A DNA stretch of 64,000 bases. It comes from Apostichopus japonicus (lineage: Eukaryota > Echinodermata > Holothuroidea > Aspidochirotida > Stichopodidae). Under the pieces are notes generated by a model. The model saw only the letters and a list, made by a program, of their open reading frames with translations, was not told the origin of the DNA and ran no database searches. Both the position numbers and the translations under genes were made by a program. Where the stretch lies: NCBI RefSeq assembly GCF_037975245.1, contig NC_092580.1, positions 23,763,001 to 23,827,000 on the forward strand. The letters are read 5' to 3'. This document shows positions 1 to 26,018 of the stretch, one piece after another; the stretch's first letter is position 1; each line of letters begins with the position of its first letter.

Positions 1-86
1 CCCCAATTTCGTTCCTTCTTTACACCACCTGTCACCCTAGCCAAACGATTCTATAATAATGTTCTATTCCTCTCATACTTTCTCAC

Positions 87-12246
<12,160 letters not shown>

Positions 12247-12499
12247 CTTAAATCAAGGACTTCCGAGGCTGGAAAAGAATACAAATTATGTGTTATCCAA
12301 AGTTTTAAGGAAAATAGGGAAGTGTCGATCTGTAAGCATACATGCAATACATGTCAGAAACTGCTGTATTATACATTGATAAACCTAATGAAAAACAAGT
12401 CAACTGAATGAAATATGAACTTGTTACTGTTAGTTTAGTTTAGTAGAAAAGAGGATCAAGAGGGACACTTAAGTCCCCATCAAGGACCCTATAGAGGGA

Positions 12500-12770
12500 G
12501 AAAAAACTGAAGACACAAACACTCAGACCCGATTACGATGCTTAAAGTGCTTGTCCAAAGCATTCTTAAACCCATTGACACTACTTGCAAGTACAACTTT
12601 CTCAGGCAAACCATTACACTCATTCACAACCCTATTAGAAAAAAAGTTATGCCGAATATTAATCCTACTATGTGACTTTTGGAGTTTAAGACAATGACCT
12701 CTGGTACAACTACTGTTAGCAAACATGAAAAAGTCGGTAATTGGATAAATTGTCGAAACCAATCAGAATC
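12500..12770 (-). mobile_element. LINE 3' fragment (Jockey/CR1-type reverse transcriptase C-terminal tail)
   Basis: The minus-strand ORF 12762-12523 (79 codons) contains CTRGHCLKLQKSHSR and NFFSNRVVNECNGLPEKVV followed by SSVNGFKNALDKHFK. This order (TRGH...L, FFSNRVVxxWNxLP, SVNxFKxxLDKH) is the familiar C-terminal end of non-LTR retrotransposon polymerases in marine invertebrates. No YADD catalytic core is present, so this is a 5'-truncated dead copy. It lies in the 5'UTR intron of the CFAP100-like gene, in the same orientation as that gene. Confidence 0.65.
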
Positions 12771-13256
12771 ACAGACAGTGTTTTGGAGTTTTCCTTATTA
12801 GATATCATGAATCAACTCCTTAAGTGTGTCAATTACGGGCCCACCATGCTAGTTGCTGCTATGTACAAATTCCCAAAAGCCAACAATAGTATAGCCAGTA
12901 TCTAGAGTACATTTTCCCCAACTGTTGATGGGCCTAGCCTAGACCAAGGCTATAAACTAAATACTTTAATATGGTGTCTAAAATAAACGTCAAAGAGCAG
13001 GTTCTAACACCATCATTTTGGCTGCAGCCAACGTACTTCAATGCTACTGTTGTCTTGCTCACTAGGCATTACCTTAGGCCTTGATGTGTGAATAGTTTTA
13101 ACTTTGCCTAACGTGCAGTTAGTCTGCAAGCAAGGCTTTCGTAGCAACCACTGTAGCAACGATAAAACCCTCTTGAAACACAGTGATTCCTACCAATAAA
13201 TTTTGTCAAATTCAAGAACAACTACAAATGAAAAGCCCTAATTTAAAAATGACTCA

Positions 13257-13340
13257 CCGTACCGTAACAACAAATAACAAACTAGAGAAACTTGATCTAA
13301 AACAGACAGATTGCGTTCCGGTGTGAATTGTATCGTAAAC
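13257..13340 (-). other. CFAP100: Probable 5' non-coding exon of the CFAP100-like gene
   Basis: The first coding exon begins at an acceptor just above 12268, leaving only 22 nt of UTR before the ATG at 12246, so an upstream exon is needed. A consensus donor (GTGAGT on the minus strand) ends a candidate exon at 13257. The upper limit (transcription start) is a guess; the region to about 13430 has no obvious TATA box. Confidence 0.45.
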
Positions 13341-14659
13341 GAAATATTCATGAAACGAAGCAGGTATGTCACCTGATACAATGACGTCATCATTTATTTA
13401 CCACTACTCTTTTAGTACTGTCTTTCTACTACGTTGTTTACAAATTGCAACGTATGCTAATATTATTAAAAAACGGAGACTTCACAGATCCGAATCTGGG
13501 AGATCGTGTCGATGCACTCGATAGAAATTCTTTGATGTAACGAAATTCCATCACTGACATGTAGGTAGTCATCATTGTAGACTGCAGTAACGTTCTCACG
13601 AGATATACAGCTGCAACTTGTCGATGTAGCTGCAGTCATGGAAGTATATTACCCTGACAAGTGATATTACCATCCCATGCTTCAAGTTATAGGCTAGCCT
13701 AGCTAGACTAACTTATAGGAGTTCCCAAGGTATGCAACACAATATATATTGTATTGTGTAGCAGAGGTTGGGACCTCCTATATAAGCGATTGGAGTTTTT
13801 GTTGTAAATGTTAGGCTATGTTCAGATACAGTGGTTAAGTTCAGACAGTAGTGGGTTGTATTACCAACAGGACCGGTTCAAATGGTGTGCCAGTGAAAAA
13901 TGTACTGTATAACAGCCTTATTTGCCAATAGTTATTTGAAAATTTGTTAAAAACAAATGTAGGCTAAGTGAAATACATGAACAGTTATATGTTTGGTATA
14001 AAGGCCTATAAAGTTTTGTGTTTTAAACATTTCATACTCGCAACCTGTGAAATACACTGAAAGTAAAATGAAAAGAATATGGTGTGGACCAGGTCAGTTC
14101 ATGCAGGGTACCATTTATTCTGTGATGTAACCGGCCAAATTGGCAGCCAAATCAATTGAAAAAATGCCATATACAAATTTGCTGTTATTTCGATGGGGTC
14201 TCCTGGATGAACATTAGGGCGTGAAACATAGTCAAACAAAATTCCAATGTTTTTACCGATGTGCAAGCCCTGCAGAGTGGGACTAACCTACATATATTGT
14301 GACATGGTTGAAATTGAAATGTTCTCTAAATTGGGAATTTAACCTTTTCAGCTACTTAGATTATCTCAAAATTGTTAGGCCATTCAAATTGACGTTGGGC
14401 TGGACGATTCATTTTTCTCTGGCCAAATTTGTCATTTTTGGTGTTTAACATAATAAAGTCAGATCTTCCTATAGTGAAATTAACATATTATTCTTGTTGT
14501 TTCTTTTTTCTTTTTTGATGCCCATAGACAAGGATTATGGGGTTTATAACATTGAGCTTTATTATGTGATGTTGATTGCAGGAAGTATTTTCTTTGTGGT
14601 CACAAAATGGCTCTGGTTCCTGTTTTTGACAAATTGCCAATCCTAATTTTAATTTTCAG
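13341..14659. promoter_or_regulatory. Head-to-head intergenic region between CFAP100-like gene and AMDHD1
   Basis: The CFAP100-like gene runs left and AMDHD1 runs right from this 1.3-kb interval. AMDHD1's first coding exon starts at an acceptor (14658-14659), so a non-coding AMDHD1 exon should lie here; one possible donor is CCCAAG|GTATGC near 13730. The interval likely carries both promoters. No specific transcription-factor site is claimed. Confidence 0.4.
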
Positions 14660-14691
14660 ACAATAATAAGGAGCAAAACCTAGCCAGCAGT

Positions 14692-17600
14692 ATGGAAAAA
14701 CATTTCAGACTATTGGTGAAGAATGCCAAGCAGGTGGTTCAAGTGTGTAGTAAAGGAGAGAGGATACTAACAGGAGCAGGGATGAAGAAGTTGTCCATTC
14801 TCAATGAAAGTAATAAAGATGGAATCAGTATAGTCATTAACAGGTAAGTAAAAAAAGGAAATTGTGATGAGTTAAGACAGCATACCCCAACATAATCTTA
14901 ATAAAACAAAACTGTTAGAAAACTGCTTATCCACTAAAGAGCCTGTGAAAGAGAATGTGTAAAAGTAAGAGGGCCAGACATTTTGACCCTAGCAGGATCT
15001 CCTTCAGAGGCTGAATGACAAATACAGTAACAGAAGGGCCAAAAAAATGTTTTTGTCACTTCTGGTGACTGTTATTTGTCGTTCAGCCTCTGAAGAAGAT
15101 CCTGCTAGGATCGAAATGTCAGGCCCTCTTACTTTCTCAACAAAATCTTGTAAGTTAGAAATCATAGGCTGACATGTGACTGACATTCACAGCTTTCACT
15201 TGTTACATTGATCATGTTGTCATTACCAGTAAGAAGCATCATGCCGTGCTTTAACAAATCTTGCAGGGTAAGGCTATCATTCTGTTTGAAATACAATATT
15301 TAAAAGTATATATATCCTTTTTTATTTCCTTTAACAGAGAAGGTAACATAACAGCCATTGATCACCACTCGGTAGTCATGAGAGACTTTGGAAGTTATAC
15401 CTTTGATCAAGAAATTGATGCTACAGGAAAGTGTATATTACCAGGTAAGGATGAAATAAAAATTGTTTTTATTATGTATAGAAGGCAGAAAGGGACATTA
15501 GTTCAACAACGAAAAATATGGCAAAAAAGAGCTGAAGTTAGGAAGCACCATTGCCGCATAATAAAATATAAAATGTTAAAGGTGATTGATTGACACCTTT
15601 AGCTATATAATCCACATACTGATTATAATTTTTTTTACCATGACTTGATACAATGTTGCCACCAAAAGATAGCTGTTTTGGACAAAGCTTGTAAGCTGTT
15701 GTATCTACATCTATATGATCCAATTTGAATCAACTTTGCTTAGTTCTTTACTTCTAACTTAAAGAAATCCATGAAAGCTACATCCTTTTTGTTATACCAT
15801 AACTTGTCAGTTACAGTACATATGTTTGGATTCCTAAGTACAAGCTTTCACAAACCAGAGATTCACCACTGACCAAGATGGGCCTTCTCAGATGTTTAAC
15901 TGTTTTTTCACTCTATTAATCTGTTTTTCTGTCTCTATCCCATATAGGTCTCATAGACGGCCACACTCATCCTGTCTGGGCTGGGGACAGAGTACATGAG
16001 TTTGCTATGAAGGTAGGTAACAGATTCAAGCAATCATATCCAAGCAGTTGTACACAGTAAAGGTACCGTAAGTTCCGTAACAATCTTCTGCTAGATTCAG
16101 TTATAAGAGGTCTGATCATGCTCATTATTCCTATACTTTGGAATAGGTCATCAATGTATAATCCAAGCCTTGGGTAGTTACACCAGTCTAGCTTCTTTGC
16201 AATAGTTTTAACATTATATTCACTCATATATTATAACTTATTTGATAACTATGTTCATAACTCTGTTAAATTGCGACTTCTCAAAGCAATCAAATTTTTT
16301 ATTAGGAACAGTATATTATTAACAGTACATATAAACAGTATTTTGAAGTTTTTTGTTGTTGTTGAAACTATGAAAAACAATGTTCTCCTTAAAATTACTC
16401 TATTTTCTTTATTTGAAGTTGGGAGGAGCCAGTTATGAAGAGATTCATGCAGCTGGAGGTGGTATCCACTTCACAACGGGTAAAACTCAGGAAGCTTCTG
16501 AAGACGAACTTCTGGCGAGTTTTAAAGATCGTTTGCAGTCTATGATCCGCTATGGGACAACGACAGTGGAGTGTAAGAGCGGCTATGGTTTGGACACAGA
16601 GAATGAGTTGAAAATGCTCAGAGTCTTAGAGAGAGCTAGAAAGGAGGTTCCAATTGAAATATCCAGTACCTTCTGTGGAGCTCATGCTGTACCCAAGTAA
16701 GATGATAAATTTCAATCCTTAGATCTTCGTTCTTTAGTGAAAACATCTATCAATTAGTTTTGAAATGTAGAAATATTGCATATTCCAAGAAATAGTTTAT
16801 CTGTGTATCACGTAGCAAAATGGTATGCAAAATTAGCATTTTTCTACACAATGCAAATATGTATTGTTAATTTTGTAAACTGAAGAGTACATTTTGAAGT
16901 AGTAGCGAGAAATAACTTCATAAACCTGAAAAGTACTACATTACATTTGATCACTAAATTATTCATTTTAGGTTTCAGACTTGCTCAATTTTGTGTTCTG
17001 CTTTCACTGAAACTTCAGAGTCCAAACCAAAGAATATTGTTGGCTTTTTAATTCCTTTTGAAACACAAAGAGATTACATTTTTAATCTTTCAGAGGCAAA
17101 ACTGCAGAAGATGCAACAAAGGATGTACTAGAGAACCAACTTCCAGCAGTCTTAGACCTCAACAAAACAGGAGACCTGCATGTAGAAAATATTGACGTGT
17201 TTTGCGAAAAAGGTGTCTTCAACCGTGAGCAGACCGAACAAATTCTGAAAGCAGGAGTGAATGGAGGCCTTGCTATCAACTTCCACGGTGATGAGCTTAC
17301 TGACTTGGGTTCTGGAGAGGTGGGTGATTTTTGCAGTGAAAGACATTTACTTTGTTTATTTATGTCTGTCATCACTGAGAACTAGATACAATGTATATTC
17401 AGAATGTCTTTTTTGCAAACATCTTTCTCAAAACAAGTGGTTTCATTTCTAAGAATTATACAAATTCATCTGTTTCTTCCACTAATTTGACCAGATTGAA
17501 ACCTTAATATTGAGTGCATTTGGTATGCATCAACCCTGTGAACGCTATCTCTTCCCTAGTATTTTTAGTGTTTTAATTGCTTTTTAATCTTTGGAGCAAC

Positions 17601-19319
17601 AGCTTTGAATTTTCTCCCTTTCTTATTTTGAAAACTTTTCATTTATTGGTACATTTTGTCTGTACAGCTTGGAGCAAGTCTCAAAGCTCGAGCCATCAGT
17701 CACTTGGAAAAGGTAAATGACAGAGGTATTGAGGCCATGGCAAAAGCAGGATCCATTGCAGTGATATTACCAACAACAGCATATATACTGAGACTTGTGC
17801 CTCCTCCAGTACGTAAAATGATAGATGCTGGCGTTCCTATTGCTCTAGGTACTGATTTCAATCCTAATGCATTCTGCTTGTCCATGGTAAGTTACTGGCA
17901 GTTATCTTGTATGGAACAGCTTTAAAGTGATTCTTATATTTTTGTAAAGTTGAATGATTCATAAGATTGGGTAGGAGATAATTTTTCCAGAAGGAAGTTC
18001 CCTGGTATTGCATAGAAAATTTCAGTTGAAATTTGCCAGATTTGCTTCTTGAAAACAATGCAGATATGTACATGATATTCTTCTACGAAGAACCTCAGTA
18101 TTTTATGATAAACCAAATTATGTTCATGTGGAACATAATACTATTCAAAGTAACAGAAGCAACCATTTATATTTAAGAGATTTCCTACAATACAGATGAA
18201 ATATGACTCATTTTCTCCTTTTTTTTCTTGTTTTTGTTTTTTAAATATGCTAAAGGTACTGACAATGCATCTAGCCTGTGTTATCATGCGAATGTCAATG
18301 GAAGAATCTTTAGTAGCAGCGACCATAAATGCTGCCGCTTCAGTAGGTAGAGCTGAAACCCATGGATCATTAGAGGTTGGGAAAATTGGAGACCTCATTG
18401 TAGCAGATATAACAAGGTTAGCTATTCATTTCTCTACATTAAAATGATTGTTGATTTTGATCATTCTTCACTGAGCTTTGATTAACGAAACTTTTTGTTT
18501 TCAGGATCTTAGAGAAGTTCATAAAAAAGAAGATAAAAATTGATACAAGTAAAGATCTATTAAATTTAAAAAAAAAGGAATTTAATTTTTTTTAGTTGGG
18601 AATTGCTCTATCAAATATGCAAAAATGGAATTAGAATTAGAATGGATTTTTTATCAAAGGTTAATAGCTCAAATGCAGATATTTTACAAATTAGAACAAA
18701 ATATATGAAAATTTAGCAGATGTGACTCTTTAGCAGGATATTCTTCAAAGGCAAACTGAAAGGAACATAAACAGATAGTACAGAATTAATTAATTAGACC
18801 ATTGAACAATGAAGAGAGTAAAATTAGACAGATAAAAGGGCAGTGGGATGAAAGGAATAAAGAGATGAAATTACTGAGGAGAAAGTATGTAGTAGGTTAT
18901 TGGAGACTTTCTTATTTAAGTTACATATTTTGAATCCCTTGTAGGGTACAGATCCAGGATTTTAGAATTGATGCAGTATGGCCCTTGTGCTGTTGAAGCC
19001 ACATGTAAAAGGAGCCTGGGGATCTACCCCAAAAAGTGGAAAACATTAGACATAATGGTCTAATGTTCAGTTTTAGTGCAAGAATGTGCTACTACTGTGT
19101 GAGGATGAAAGAGGGCAAGTGGCGGACGGGTGACTGACGTTCAGTTGAGGATGGATAAACTAACAGATAATTATTTTCATTGTTAATTATTATATCAGTG
19201 TTGTTTACCCTATTGCATTACCTTACAGATGGGAACACCTCATTTATCAGCTGGCTTGCGCTGATCAGTTGATTCTTCATGTTGTAAAGAAGGGAGAGGT
19301 CGTCCATACCAAGCCATAA
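14692..19319 (+). CDS. AMDHD1: Imidazolonepropionase, histidine degradation (AMDHD1), complete
   Basis: Eight coding exons: 14692-14843, 15338-15444, 15948-16012, 16419-16696, 17094-17319, 17668-17886, 18256-18416, 19229-19319. They sum to 1299 nt (432 aa plus stop), close to human AMDHD1 (426 aa). The enzyme hydrolyses 4-imidazolone-5-propanoate to N-formimidoyl-L-glutamate in the cytosol, the third step of histidine catabolism. The amidohydrolase metal-site residues are present: HTHPVWAG (H92, H94), NFHGDE (H265, E268), SHLE (H288) and GTDFNPNA (D339). Also intact are ECKSGYGLD and the C-terminal segment HGSLEVGKIGDLI ... RWEHLIYQ, which crosses the last intron. The exon before the ATG contains 32 nt of UTR, so at least one further upstream exon is expected. 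It is tail-to-tail with SNRPF. Confidence 0.95.
14962..15135. repeat. Imperfect inverted repeat (MITE-like), two ribozyme-like ends back to back
   Basis: Arms of about 75 nt start AAAGTAAGAGGG at 14962 and end CCCTCTTACTTT at 15135, with a short spacer near 15040. It lies in AMDHD1 intron 1. Each arm, read outward, contains TCCTGCTAGG and ends GGCCCTCTTAC; the right arm matches a solo copy at 30639-30680 and part of 55648-55686. This is a dispersed repeat family, present in two orientations here. Confidence 0.75.
15084..15125 (+). ncRNA. Hammerhead-ribozyme-like motif (candidate, minimal type I)
   Basis: The sequence holds, in order, GCCT, CTGAAGA, a GATCC/GGATC hairpin with TGCTA loop, GAAA, TGTC and AGGCC. 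This matches the hammerhead layout: stem I formed by GCCT with AGGC, CUGANGA core, stem II, GAAA core, a very short stem III, and cleavage after a GUC-type triplet. One extra A sits between the core and stem II. Minimal hammerheads of this kind are known from Penelope-like elements and animal satellite-like retroelements. Activity is not shown. Confidence 0.5.
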
Positions 19320-22300
19320 AGATCACAGTCAATGTAAGCAGAGTAAAGTTTTATGAACACCAGATGTTTTAACATTTTGTTTCCAATCTTGTGGACTTTT
19401 CATGTGTGCTACAAATGAATCTTCCTTGAAACTTTTAAGTCTAAACCAAGCAGTGCCTTGTATCTGTATATGTATTTATGTCTGAGTATGTCATGATTAA
19501 CTTTATTCTCCTTAATATATAGCTATTCATCTTCACACATTTCTCAATCTCTGAAAAATATATGTATTTCTTCTCCAATCTCCACACTCACATAAATGTA
19601 CCTGGTTGCTACTTCTATGTAACCTACACCTGTGATTCAAATGTGTGAAGTATGATGATAATATTATGTGGTTTTGGGTTGTTTTTTTTTGGGGGGGGGG
19701 GCACATTAATCAAGTTACAGTGCAATATGTGCTCAATCCATGTACCATAACACTTGAAGTTGTACCCATTCCTGCCTCCATTTCTACTTTTAATATTACA
19801 TAATTTCTGCATATTTAGATTCTGTCATGTTTACTATGCTCCGAGGGGAGGCGCTCTTTCACAAAGTTCTACGTATCACTACAGTTACAACGTTGTGCTA
19901 ATAAATCCGAACGCAAATGCAACAGTGCATTAAGGCTTTGATGTACACTGAATGTCCTCACTGTAAGCAGAAATGGTGGCCATTAATGTGTGTTATTACA
20001 TTATTGTATTAGCAAGGAGGTTTAAAAGATTTAAAACTGGTCTTAACTAGCTCCCTGCTTTCAGAAAGCAGTGAAAACTATTTACTTGTTTACCTCTGCT
20101 GGTCCTTCTCGTGTATGCTTTTGCTGGGAATTTCAACTGTCTAGGGGTGATGCGACAATGAATGAAATGCAACTGTCATAAAGTTGAAATATGTGCTAGC
20201 TTCAATTAAAGAAGAAAGTTAGCAAATCCTGAGGTTTCCATTCTTTGCTGTTCAACTATGTTTGCGTCTTGTCATTTTCTGCTCAATATACTACATTTTC
20301 TTGTTGTTTTCAGACGTTTTTGAGTTTCAAACGTCAAAGTACATATTATGCACAAGGTAGCATTTTGCCTTAAAATGTAAAGAATCTGAAATAGCTTATT
20401 TCCTTTTCATCTAACTGAAGCGTTGAAATATTTGTGAACTTTTTTTGTCTACCAATGGTCAGTTTGTTATGCGTGACTGGTCAGTCTAATTAAAACACTT
20501 CAATTCAATTTTGTTCAGCCGTATCACTCACAGTATCCAATACATATCAATATTTGAGCTAATTCATGTTTATGTTTTTGAAATTTTTTGAGATATTCTC
20601 AAGACTTGGGCAAGCCAATCATATTTCATGAATTGGATTATTGAATTGTTACTTTAATACACTATCATTTATTGCATACAGACCTGCCCGTGTAAAATGC
20701 ATGAGAAGTTACTACTGGTCTTTTGTGTGTACTATTAGGGGCTAGTTGAGCAGTCAATTCTACATGTTATTTTCATCGGTGTGGTCTTTAGTTCCACCTC
20801 AATTATCTGCTTTTAACTTCATCATAATAAGAGGCTGTTTTTGTGCCTTGTATTCAAAAAGATTTGGCCAATAAAGAGTACCAAGGACATTTTGTCATGA
20901 TCTTAAATTATTCATGTTTCTTTCTAATTTTTCTTTCATCCACATATTTCCCAGTCCCCCCCCCCCCCCCCAACTCAAAATGTCAAACTTTCCTTTACTG
21001 TCAATTCAGATATGAAAGGCTCTTCATTCCTGTTAAATGGATAAAAGGGATGAATTTTATTAATTGACCCTTTGTCAACTAAAAAAAAAATATGCTTCTC
21101 CTTTGGAATGGAATGTATGGATAGCTGTTGAACAATTTCACAAATTGATATACAATTACAGAACAAGGAAAATTAAAAAATCACTCCAGTCACTTTAAAC
21201 AAAGAACTGTGTAATGGCTACTGATGAGATAAAGTTTTACATATCATTATTATTCACTTGTTGACACAGATAACCTCCAATATTTCCTCACACTAAGATG
21301 ATATGAAGCTATACACATGAGGTCTCTTCTCATACAAGAAAAAACAAAAATTGAAGATACAATAGTGAATGAGTGTTTCAACTTTTTATTTATTATTACA
21401 AAGAAAAAAGATTCTTAATAAAATGAGGAGCTTTGCAAATTTACATCACTTTGTAAACCAGAGAAGAATAATCAAATCGAAGAACCATTTGGTGCCATGT
21501 TGACCTATGAACATACATATAAACATGACATTAACATATGTACAATAACATGCTAAATACCAAATCAACAGCAGCACTTAAACCGAAAATACATAATTAA
21601 ACTGCAGTGTAAATGGAATCAGTCACATTGCTAACGAACCTTAAGCCTAAAGAGAAAAACCTGTTACATCTCCACCGTGAGGGAATTAATTTAATGTTTA
21701 TAAGTAAGTCAATGTTTCAAATTCATTTATATGGAACAGGCGCATCACAGGGTTAATGCCAATGCTAAGACTGCATACACACATAGTTTTGGCATTACAC
21801 GACAAAATGCTCTACGATTGACTGTGTTACAAGACAAATGATTTCCTGACTACCCACAATCATGTCTTATAAACTGATAAAAAAAAACTAACAAAGTACT
21901 TACAAGTTTACATTTCCGTGAATCTACACACGTGTCACGAATCTCTCACGTATCAACTATAAGACATTTGACGTATCATACCTTCCGACGGAATCATAAA
22001 TCTTACAGCAGTGATCATCCCAACATGTACTTGGTTAATGTCTGATAACCATTCTTGACAACAGCATATTCTAACTCAAATTAATTACCGTAAAAATAAA
22101 GACCATTTGAAAATATGAGGAGCTTTTTCCTTTCTTTGTAACTGAAAACAATTTAGAAGTCTCGCTTAATCAATCTGTCCGGACTCCAAGAATATTTCCT
22201 TACTAAGTAAAAACAAAATTGTACTTTCAATGAAATATATTCAACAAAAGTTCACTTGGTCAAAGAAGTTATCAAAGCTTATAAATGGAGTCATAGCATA

Positions 22301-22621
22301 TGACATAACCAGCATCATTTTAAGAAGATGTTATTTCCTTACTGAACACAGTATGAGACCATTTTGTTAGCTTTGTACCAAATATATTCCAACCAGACTA
22401 ATGATGATCCAAATGTCTTCCTTTATGTAACCACACCAGCATCGTTAAGTGATTCCCAGAATTAGGAAGACAGGACACCATTGGTCATATGGATTGACAG
22501 CCAATTACATCCTCAAGCATCCACCCTCGTGGCATGATTACTATTGAGTCTGCTGTTATGGATCATACTACTGCCATTGAGAGTCAATGTCCTCTATTTA
22601 CACACACATAATCTGCTGATG
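19320..22621. other. Convergent 3' regions of AMDHD1 and SNRPF
   Basis: No convincing coding sequence. AATAAA-type signals on the plus strand near 19902 and 20868 could end AMDHD1 transcripts. On the minus strand, TTTATTT (AATAAA) near 21387 could end SNRPF. It contains a C tract at 20956-20971 and a G tract near 19690. Confidence 0.5.
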
Positions 22622-23794
<1,173 letters not shown>

Positions 23795-23965
23795 AGACTG
23801 CGTCTGTGGAATGATAAGTAGATATTAGCAAGTGCTCATAGAAATTCTGTCACAAATGTTTTGGGGGCATTCCATGATACATTTGCTTCACTGCAGTGAC
23901 AATCTCTGACAGAATATTTAGAATTACGAGATGAGCATTCATTGAGGGCGTTGTGGTCAGGGTAA

Positions 23966-24945
23966 TAGACCGGCAGCCCAGAGCACTTTGATCAAACGAA
24001 CGAGGTACCAATATCTGAGTATTGGAACATTTGTGGAAAAACCCAGTATATCCAAAAGTGGACGTCTGCCGTGGTCGCTCTGCTGCATGTGGCCCCTGGG
24101 GCCGGTTAAAGGGGGCCAAAAAATGCATCTGATCAAACGAACGAGGTACCACTTGAAACAAATGTCAACTTAATGCATGAATGCCACATAGTACTGAATG
24201 GCCCATGACAGACAAATTTTCTGCTGCAAAGGGCCCGCCAGACGCCCCAAAAGGGCCCCTAAAAATGCATCTGATCAAACGAACGAGGTACCACTTGAAA
24301 CCAATGTCAACTTAATGCATGAATGCCACAAAGTAATGAATGGCCCATGCCAGACAAATTTTCTGCTGCTAAGGGCCCGCCAGACGCCCCCAAATATGGC
24401 CCAAATGCCCATTATCGTAGCATTGACCCAGATTAAATATGCAAGGTACCACTCAAAACCGGTTTGGAATGTTCGGGTTGACCTTATAGACTATGGAAAT
24501 AATTATGCCAGACAAATTTTCTGCTACAAAGGGCCCGCCAGACGCCCCAAAAGGGCCCCTTAAAATGAATTTGATCAAACGAACGAGGTACCACTTGAAA
24601 CCAATGTCAACTTAATGCATGAATGCCACAAAGTACTGAATGGCCTATGCCAGACAAATTTTCTGCTGCTAAGGGCCCACCAGACGCCCCCAAATATGGC
24701 CCAAAATGCCCATTATCGTAGCATTGACCCAGATTAAATATGCAAGATACCACTCAAAACCGGTTTGGATCCACACAAAAACAATATTAAATGCAAAGGT
24801 ACTTTCCACAGAGTAAAGAACTGCCAATGCAAGACAAATTTTCTTCTGCATAGGTCCCACCAGATAGAAAGAATAGGTGGCCCAATGTGGCCCTATATAT
24901 GGGTCTAAAGAATTGGATATATGTGCCTTGTAACATGACATTTCA
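23966..24945 (+). repeat. Left arm of foldback element, tandem units
   Basis: GATCAAACGAACGAGGTACC recurs at about 23989, 24132, 24273 and 24572. GACAAATTTTCT recurs at about 24212, 24354, 24509, 24655 and 24832. Two unit types alternate: type A carries AACTTAATGCATGAATGCCA, type B carries CCCATTATCGTAGCATTGAC and AAACCGGTTTGGA. The innermost unit is the most diverged. Confidence 0.85.
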
Positions 24946-25144
24946 AGCTCATGATTATATTGTTTCCAGCATAAATTGGAGTTACTGTACACAAGACCAG
25001 TGTTTTATCTTATTTAGCTATTCGCTGCTCTAAGCAAAGTAAAGATAACACTTTCACCTAAGCCTCTAAATATTTTGGGATTTGCTGGCCTGGGCAAAAA
25101 TTACAGTTCCCCACATTATAATTCTAACACTCTGAGGAAGAGTC

Positions 25145-25369
25145 TTGCCTGGCTTGGATCCACAGAACTACGGTTGGAAGAGCAAGAATGGGTGCTACAG
25201 CCCTGACTGGTTTGAGGGACCGGCTCTCCCAGATCATCTATTCCAAGAGGGGGAACTGAGCGAAGATTTTCAAAGTAGCCGACCAGACGTGGCTTCCGAG
25301 TTTGATGGCGATGATTCAAGTACTGAACCATCTTGGAGTGATGACTCCGACAATGAAACATTGATTTGA
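25145..25369 (+). pseudogene. Short acidic-tail ORF inside the foldback element, possible remnant of an element-encoded protein
   Basis: An open frame of 74 residues with no ATG; it opens after a stop at 25133. It contains DPQNYGWKSKNGCYSPDWF and ends in an acidic, Ser-rich tail (DGDDSSTEPSWSDDSDNETL). Composition and a clean stop suggest the C-terminal exon of a protein, perhaps one once encoded by the element. I cannot name the family. Chance is not excluded at this length. Confidence 0.3.
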
Positions 25370-25925
25370 GCTTCCATTGTCTTTTTAGAATCAAGTTCAT
25401 GGGAATACTTAATTTTCATAAACTTAGAGATCTGTCTGAATGGCAAATGCAGTGTCTTTTTACAATGCACACACTCCAGTGTTTAATCACTGTCAAGAGA
25501 CATGAATTCTCAGTTCTTATACTTCGAACCTAACATGTGTCATGTTCAGAGTAATCACATAATGATCTTTTGTTACTATCTTTGCCAATTATGATTTTAG
25601 TACATTTTAAACTAGCAAGATGACTTTCTTCAAAGGTAAAAGATCCCTTCATAGATGAAAACAAAAACCCTCATCTAGCATTCATATTTCTGAAAAATGG
25701 ATGCCACATCTATTTGTTGGACTTGTTACAAGCTATTCGAATTGAATTAGTGTAATGATGGAAGTTCTAAAAGACCAAGATGGAGTAATATACGCCAATT
25801 ACTCATTTTATATTTTGCATCAGGGAATGGAGTCATACGTGGTGATATCAGTATTTGTTTGTTCAATCTTAGCATTTTAAGTCCTTTAAAGAGTGTACCT
25901 AGCATAAAGGTACATATACATTTCT

Positions 25926-26018
25926 ATGCTTCAATTATGTATCTTTTAAAAACCATATTGGACAGTTTCAACTTGAAACTGTCCAATATGGTTTTTAAAA
26001 GATACATAATTGAAGCAT
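25926..26018. repeat. Perfect 46-nt palindromic hairpin with 1-nt centre
   Basis: The arm 25926-25971 (starts ATGCTTCAATTATG, ends CAGTTTCAA) is repeated exactly inverted at 25973-26018, with a single C at 25972. It lies about 90 nt from the midpoint of the foldback element. Perfection over 46 nt implies recent origin or active maintenance. Confidence 0.95.

Noticed and set aside
24198-24563. 121-codon ORF, mirrored at 27199-27564
   Set aside because: It is the translation of the tandem units in the two arms of the foldback element. It repeats internally and shows no protein-family signal, so it is not called a gene.
24000-24800. CRISPR-like spaced repeats
   Set aside because: The repeats are long diverged 140-155-nt units in both arms of a transposon-like element in a eukaryotic genome, not short identical repeats with unique spacers.
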